NCBI RefSeq assembly: GCF_037038585.1
Contig: NC_092523.1
Location: forward strand, 2,609,001 to 2,673,000
Reading direction: 5' to 3'
Length of the DNA stretch: 64,000 nt
Origin: Patagioenas fasciata
Taxonomy: Eukaryota > Chordata > Aves > Columbiformes > Columbidae
The translations under genes and the position numbers were made by a program. How positions within the stretch are numbered: position 1 is the first letter of the stretch; each line of letters begins with the position of its first letter. A model generated the notes under the pieces. That model was given only the letters and a program-made list of their open reading frames with translations, was not told the DNA's origin and made no database searches. Shown piece by piece: positions 58,439-64,000 of this stretch.

Positions 58439-58440
58439 CT
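58337..58440 (+). repeat. Expanded CR1 tail with 16-bp period
   Basis: Six successive variants of ATTCTATGACTCTGCA (variants end in TG, CTG, TT), each equal to two CR1 octamers in which the second has drifted to ACTCTGCA/ACTCTGTG. The tail of other copies here is one to three octamers, so this one has expanded as a dimer. Confidence 0.88.
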
Positions 58441-58885
58441 AAGGTGGAGAAAGAACAGGTCTGTCTGCTAGAGGCAGTGGGATGCCTCCTTTTGAGTGTC
58501 ATTTAGTGCCCCAGCCAGTGTGGAGCATCCTTCGGCAGCTGCTGCAGCCGTATCCCTGATTTGGGACCTTCCTGCATGCCCAGTCTCAGCAGTGACCATT
58601 CTTCCAAATGTATAAAGCTCCCCTGCTCTAGACTGAGTTTCAGCAGGGGAGTTACACCAGAAACCAACCTATGGAGCAACTGAAAGTGGTCATGGGACGG
58701 GGGATAAACGAGATGCATTGTCGCCTTTTGCTGAGCCACTACACAAGTAGCCCAAGAGATTGACTTGTGGCTTCCCAGAACTTTGTAGCCTCCTCAAACT
58801 GTTCTGGAGACTCCATCCCATGTCAAAGCAGCATTTCACAGACAGCACCCATCTGCCTATAACACCAGCTGGGCTGCAAGAGCAT

Positions 58886-58960
58886 CCCTGTCTAACCAAG
58901 CTTGCAACCCTGTCTAACCAAGCTTGCAACCCGGTCTAAACCAAGCTTCCATCCCTGTCC
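58886..58960. repeat. 22-bp minisatellite, about 3.3 copies
   Basis: Units CCCTGTCTAACCAAGCTT plus GCAA occur at 58886-58907 and 58908-58929 (identical), then a 23-bp variant at 58930-58952 (CCCGGTCTAAACC...) and a partial unit CCCTGTCC at 58953-58960. Each full unit contains an AAGCTT hexamer. Confidence 0.92.
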
Positions 58961-59269
58961 ATCACAGTGCTGCCAGGTCATCAAGGGATGATGGAGACAC
59001 CATCTCCGGAGCCCTCAAGCTTTCCAAATCTGAGCTCAGAGGAGCACTTGCTCTCGGTTCTTGCATGTTGACTATAGGTGAGAGACTTTTATACAGACAA
59101 CAGACTCCAAGTCACTGTTTTCCACAGCAGAATTTCAATATTTCTTCTTGCTAATGAAGATGTATATATATATTAAAAAAACCAAACAGGGTACCCTGGA
59201 GACCCCCATCATTTTAAACATAGTCTGGCCAAACCTAACTAGAAAACACACAGAGGGGGACAAACCTTT

Positions 59270-59740
59270 GCTAGCAATGAGGTAAATGAGATACACTAAT
59301 AAGATCTTTTCCCATCTCTAATTTCTATGAATCTAACTGCTCATGCAGAAAGCAGGCACTGAGAGATTTGGAAAGCTATTTGTGTGGGTAATTGACATTA
59401 TTTTCTCTGCTAGGCAGTACGCCCGACTTCCAGTGTTAATATAAACATTTTTTTAAATGATAGCTTGTGCATTTTGTGGGCATAAAGCAGCATTTGTATT
59501 TACAGCCCAAATGCATAATAAATAAATGCATACATTTGGTAGAATATTTTATCTTCCTGGGAAAAATATATCTATTCAGGCTGACCAGAGATGCTTGTTC
59601 ATTCTGTCTGGACTTAGCAAAGCATTTTGGTTAAAAGCACAAAACAAAGAGTTTGGGATTATTTTTGGAGGATGTGAAATGATTTTTGATTGCCAATTTC
59701 AGCACGAAATACTTCCTTTTTAGAGAGGTTTGAAGTGATG
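59270..59740. promoter_or_regulatory. Candidate conserved noncoding element
   Basis: AT-rich and repeat-free, with GGGTAATTGACATTATTTTC near 59386, GTGTTAATATAAAC near 59432, ATGCATAATAAATAAATGC near 59511 and TGCCAATTTCAGC near 59690. No frame longer than 65 codons. The density of TAAT/ATTA words and lack of transposons resemble deeply conserved enhancers. Confidence 0.27.
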
Positions 59741-59966
59741 TTTCAAAATTGACCTCCGTTAGCCTTTATTTTTAGAAAAAGCTGGAACAAGGAAACAAAG
59801 GGTTTATTCCAGGATTGGTTCAACCCACAATTGATTTTTTCTTTTTTTTTTTTTTCATATTTTGTTTGCGGGATGGTTGTTTTTAAAAGCTTGAGTTAAA
59901 GCACACTTTTTTTCCTCCCATGTCTGCCGTGGGGAATGACGGTTGCAGTCATATTGCAGGGAGGGA

Positions 59967-60010
59967 AATGGTTTGAGACTTGCCTGGGAATGGTTTGAGA
60001 TTTGTCTGCA
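59967..60010. repeat. Two-copy 22-bp tandem duplication
   Basis: AATGGTTTGAGACTTGCCTG at 59967 is followed by AATGGTTTGAGATTTGTCTG at 59989, a 22-bp period with a few C/T and end differences. Confidence 0.8.
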
Positions 60011-61709
60011 CCCCTTCTCCATCCTGCCACCACTGCCCACCCTTCCCTGCTCCGTGGCCTGACCCCAATGGCATCAACGGAACCCTTAGTGCCCGGAGTC
60101 TGTAAACCAGATCTGTAAGATGATTTTACATGTATGTAGAAAGAAGTTTTTAAAAAGGGAAAGAATAGGTTATTTAGACCAGATCTTTTTCCCACATCAG
60201 TGTGGCCACAAGTCCTGTTGCCTTGCGGTAACACCTGGTCCTGTACAGAGGGTTAACAGAAACATCTCTTTGCCCAAAGCACACACTAGTGCCACTTCTC
60301 ATGCTTGCACCTTCTTCATCTGCTGTCCATATGCTGGTTTAGGGGATTTTTACCTTCCCTCTGTCCACTGCGAAGCTCCTTGCTCCATCCTTTCCCTCCT
60401 GCACGTGTGCCCTGCTCCTGCTGCTGCCCACTGAGCAGCCTCCAAGCCGATGCTCCGAGCCAGGTCGTTGTTTGGCAGTTCAACACAAAGCCCCTTCCAA
60501 AATATTTTTGTAGCCTGGTGCAGAGCAGGATGGAGTAACTAGGTCAGGAAAGCAAAGCAGTAAGCCAGCACTGCTGTTGAAAAATAGACATGGCACCTTC
60601 TTCTTTCCTTTCCTAACCTGGTGCTGCCAAACACGTGCTTTACCCCAGTTCTGGCTGTATTAAAGCACTGGATGAGATACATTCTTATAAATCCCTTTGT
60701 GAAATACCTCTAACCTTGTCTCTATGGGGTGAGACATCACCAGTGCCCCAGACTCATCCCAGAGAGCGATGGAGCCAACGCAACAGAAACAGAAAGCTAG
60801 ATGGATACAGTGTATGGATGACCCTTTGTCTTGGACTTCCAACATCACCAGTCCAAGGGGAAGAACAACCTCTGGAAAACAGAGGTTCATGTAGTATAGA
60901 AAGGACTTCAGATAATCAGCTCTGTTGTGATCATGTGGAGTCTCTTCCTTTCACTTCAAATTCCTCCTTGTTACGTGCCTGGATTCATGTAACTCCACCT
61001 TCAGTAGAAGATACCACAATTAAGGACTGATTTCAATCTGGTCCATCTCAAAACAAAGACCAAAGGTTGTGGGAAGACAGAAAAAGCAACAGCCCATCAC
61101 AGGCAGGAGCAGAGCCCTCTTCCAAATAAGTAGGGATCTGGCAGCCCCAGGGAGGTTTCAGCCATGCAGCTGCTTTGTGTTTTTGGAAGGGTACAGCTCA
61201 ATTGCTGCCTTGGAAGGGGAAGTGGGGCCTGTGAGCAGAGCAAACAAGGTGGAACTGAGTGAAATGGGGATGGAGGAAAGAGGCATCCCTGGCAGATCAG
61301 TGTTGGGAGCCAGGATGAGTTGCCCAGTCAGAAATGGAGCGTGTCCAACATCAGGAAGACCTCTCGTTAGCTAACACAAACGCAGCTTCATGCCATTTGC
61401 TATGGCGAGGGTGCCACATCGTTACCGTGGCCATCACATGCCACGAAAACATTATGGCTGAAAAAAACTGCTCCCTGGCTGGATCGGCCAGCAAATAGAG
61501 ATGTGAAAGGCTGGTGTGAAAGCATCAATTTCTCTGCTTAATAGCTGGAAACCATGAATCAGAGGGAGAGAGCTAGGCACCAGCAGCATGTATTATGGTC
61601 TTGCCTGCACTGGTGGAAGATCAGCTGTATTGGCTCAAATCACCTCCAGTGCCAGCTTGTATTGAAAAGGTTGATTTTGCACAGGCATGGCTGGAAGCAT
61701 TTATTTACA

Positions 61710-61909
61710 ATGAGGGTGGTGAGAGCCTGAGCCAGGTTGGGCAGAGAGGTGGTGGATGAACCATCCCTGGAGACATCCCAGGCCAGGCTGGACGGGGCTC
61801 TGAGCAACCTGAGCTGGTGAAGATGTCCCTGCTCATGGCAGGGGGGGCACTGGGGGAGCTTTGAACGCCCCTTCCAACCCCAACTATTCTATGATTCGAT
61901 GATTCTATA
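61710..61909 (+). mobile_element. CR1 3' end fragment, group 2, sense
   Basis: From 'aatgagggtggtgagagcc' through 'gccaggctggacggggctc' and 'ctgctcatggcaggggggg' to 'attctatgattcgatgattc', with three octamers. Nearly identical in its body to 48496-48722 and 46971-47151. Confidence 0.93.
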
Positions 61910-64000
61910 GGTTTCCATCAGAGCAGCTGTGGTGTGGGGACTCCTATGTACTACCATGGAAAGAGCGCTTTGCAGAGGCAAAGATCAGTCTCCTCATTTA
62001 GAAGACACCCTTTTTTTTGTTTTTAAGGTTTTAAACTTTTAAAATAAAACTGAAGGACGTATTATTAACGTAGAGAACTCCTCACGCTTGATTTCTTAGC
62101 TGCTGATTGAGTCTAGTCTCTGACCCCTGGGATAAACACTCTGCTCGAATGTTTCTCTTTCCCAGTTCTGCATCCAACAAACATATGGCAGTAAAAGATG
62201 GGGAGAGTGAGCCAAAAACATGGAACGTGTATCTGGACAGGCTTCCATAACCTGACAGGTGCAGTTTGGCAGCTTGAGGTACGGGAGCTGGTTTATAAGC
62301 ATCATCAATGGAAGGCACAAAAAGCGTTAAGTCCCTAGTCCCAGAACAGGAACAGGAATCACACACAGTCATGAACATCCTTCCTCATTGGCAAAGCACG
62401 AGTGGAGGACGATGAACGGACAGAAATAGGCTGGCAAGGGAAAAGAGAAAGAAGAAGAAAATCACCGTCACGAGGTGAAACTCAGCCTCCCCCAGTGAAG
62501 CGTGGTGGTGAATATATTAAATGCAGAAAATCTCATTGTGCTTCCAGAAGGACCTCTGTGAGTTGATGGCCCTGTTCTGGGATCAGATATGTATGAAATA
62601 ATTGTTTTTTTCTCAGAAGTTTTCAGGTGAAGTCTGGATTTCATTATCTCCCTGCCCTCTAGCCTTAGAAACAAAGTCAGGAGGTAGTCTTTGGAGACAA
62701 GTTAATTTAGATTGGAAACGTCTAGCAAGTCTCCAGCCAGCTGAATGCAGAAGGTAACTCTTGTCAAGTTGGCTGTTCACCTAAATAACCCTTTGAAGAG
62801 GGTGTGACAGCAAAGCCCAACTGCTCATTAAGACTTTATAGCTACAGACCCCTATGGGGAAGAGAGGAAGACGGTCCTCATGTGAGCAGGGCTGGCCAAA
62901 ACACCTGCACAGGGTCTGCCCCCCTGTTCAGACATGGCTTGAGAACAGAAAATTATTTTAGACGTCATTTGGGGAATTCCGGCTGCTGTGGGGAGTATAA
63001 CTCCTGCATCACTGAGGAGGGATCCAAGAAGTTGACATATACGGTTATTATTGTTCTTACTAATTGTTATTATTACTATCAGACTATGTTGTAGATTTCA
63101 TTTGAAATTTCAAACAAAAAACTCAAAAACCACCTGTGCTGGGATTCCCATTGACCAAGTTTGGTTTAAACCACAGGGAGACCACAAGCTCTTCTGGGGA
63201 CCTTCCCTGGTAGCAGGAAAGAAGAGACTCTTCACTAATGGGGTGGTGCCCAGGGAGAGAGGTTAAGTGGTCAGTTGTGAAATCTGGGAAGAGAAAAGAT
63301 TGGAACCAAGACTTTTTAGATGAACCCTGTGGTATGCTCCAAATTGAGAAAGCACTTTTTGCATATTGTGTGATGGGGTAGCTGTCCTAAGGTGTCCCTC
63401 CAGGTATGGAAGCCACCTTGGAGGAGAAAGGGATTTTCAGCATCCCATCAGATCATTGCTCTTGCTGCAGTTCCCTTCCAGTAAAATAGAGATAATACAG
63501 CAAAGAAACAATACCACTAAACTTGTTATCAGTCCTTCCTTGCTAATTCCTCCCACCAAACATTTCCTATCAGCATTCAACCAGCTAATCTTCTCCTTTT
63601 GTCACTGAAACAAAAACACTTGCTCATTTTGTGTCATCTCCAAATACTGCAACAATAGAAGAATGCAGCCATTAATTACAGAAATTACCATTACGAGAGA
63701 AAATTACAGTCATTAAAACCGAGGTGAAACTCATTTGTACTTTCCTCAACTTCTCCTTTTCAGATATTTATAAAGTCACAAACTTCATGTCTCCAGTAAA
63801 GACCCCAGAATGCAGCAAACTAAAAAGTTTGAGAAATGTGAGTGGCGTGCTGTCACTGCCAAGAGCTCTCCTGCTTCACTCATGCAAATGCACCTTTTCT
63901 CTCTCTGAGCTGTGCTGTAATCTGGAGGTCCACAGAAAAAGTGACTTGGTCGTCTTTGTGACCCTACTTGCTTGACATGATGAAAGGTTGGTCTTGAATG
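61910..64000. other. 2.1 kb single-copy DNA to the window end
   Basis: No gene or CR1 recognised. A T run lies at 62010-62017 and a degenerate ATT/GTT tract near 63043-63080. Frames of up to 98 codons have no domain. 63600-63770 is listed separately. Confidence 0.4.
63600..63770. promoter_or_regulatory. Candidate conserved noncoding element
   Basis: GCAGCCATTAATTACAGAAA (63665-63684), then TTACCATTACGAG and AAATTACAGTCATTAAAACC (63701-63720) place four ATTA/TAAT cores within about 55 bp of repeat-free DNA. A repeated ATTACAG word occurs 33 bp apart. Confidence 0.27.

Larger units (their letters stand above)
58439..61709. other. 3.3 kb single-copy DNA with minisatellite and AT-rich block
   Basis: No gene recognised. 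It holds the 22-bp minisatellite, a small 22-bp duplication and the AT-rich block 59270-59740, all listed separately, plus T runs at 59835-59855. Frames of 104-131 codons near 60120-61030 have no domain. Confidence 0.4.

Overview
This window looks like a gene-poor piece of a bird genome, either intergenic DNA or the inside of a very long intron. The main evidence is the repeat content. About 27 fragments of the CR1 non-LTR retrotransposon are present, all cut short at the 5' end, and many finish in the avian CR1 tail of tandem ATTCTATG-type octamers. I see no SINEs and no mammalian-type LINEs. CR1 fragments cover roughly 7 kb (about 11%). Turtles and crocodilians also carry CR1, so bird is a strong inference rather than proof, and I cannot name the order.

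Coding content: I found no reading frame that I can defend as a gene or exon. The longest open frames (184-192 codons) either lie antisense over CR1 copies or have no recognisable domain, no repeat-independent support and a composition typical of chance. I recognise no tRNA, rRNA, snRNA or CRISPR.

The CR1 copies fall into four groups by their 3' ends. Group 1 begins, read antisense, with TAGAATCATTTTGGTTGG and goes on to a segment about 'ccctttggggaagaaattg' (8705, 14848, 19090, 23957, 31140, 34031, 34923, 39751, 45483, 55834). Group 2 carries 'gccaggctggacggggctc' in sense (16287, 19923, 36779, 46971, 48496, 57802, 61710). Group 3 carries the 'gacctctggagatcatcca' antisense head (29929, 31919, 37869). 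Group 4 has the 'ggacaggagttggactc' tail (22010, 50991). A few others are degenerate. Group 1 copies are strikingly alike, which suggests a recently active subfamily.

Layout: 1-8700 is nearly free of recognisable repeats except a degenerate CR1 end, a TATC microsatellite and a GT-skewed tract at 2540-3120 that might be old retroviral-type leader sequence. From 8.7 to 40 kb CR1 fragments alternate with single-copy DNA. From 42.6 to 50 kb lie two large ATTCT-type pentanucleotide arrays, each directly attached to a CR1 3' end, and one contains a 94-bp higher-order tandem repeat. From 51 to 64 kb the DNA is mostly single copy, with a 637-bp CR1, a 22-bp minisatellite and several AT-rich blocks dense in homeodomain-type ATTA cores.

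If the window does anything beyond hosting repeats, it is most likely regulatory. About a dozen AT-rich, CR1-free blocks and three small CpG clusters look like candidate conserved noncoding elements, but that can only be settled by alignment to other vertebrates. I did not find a new coding system here.
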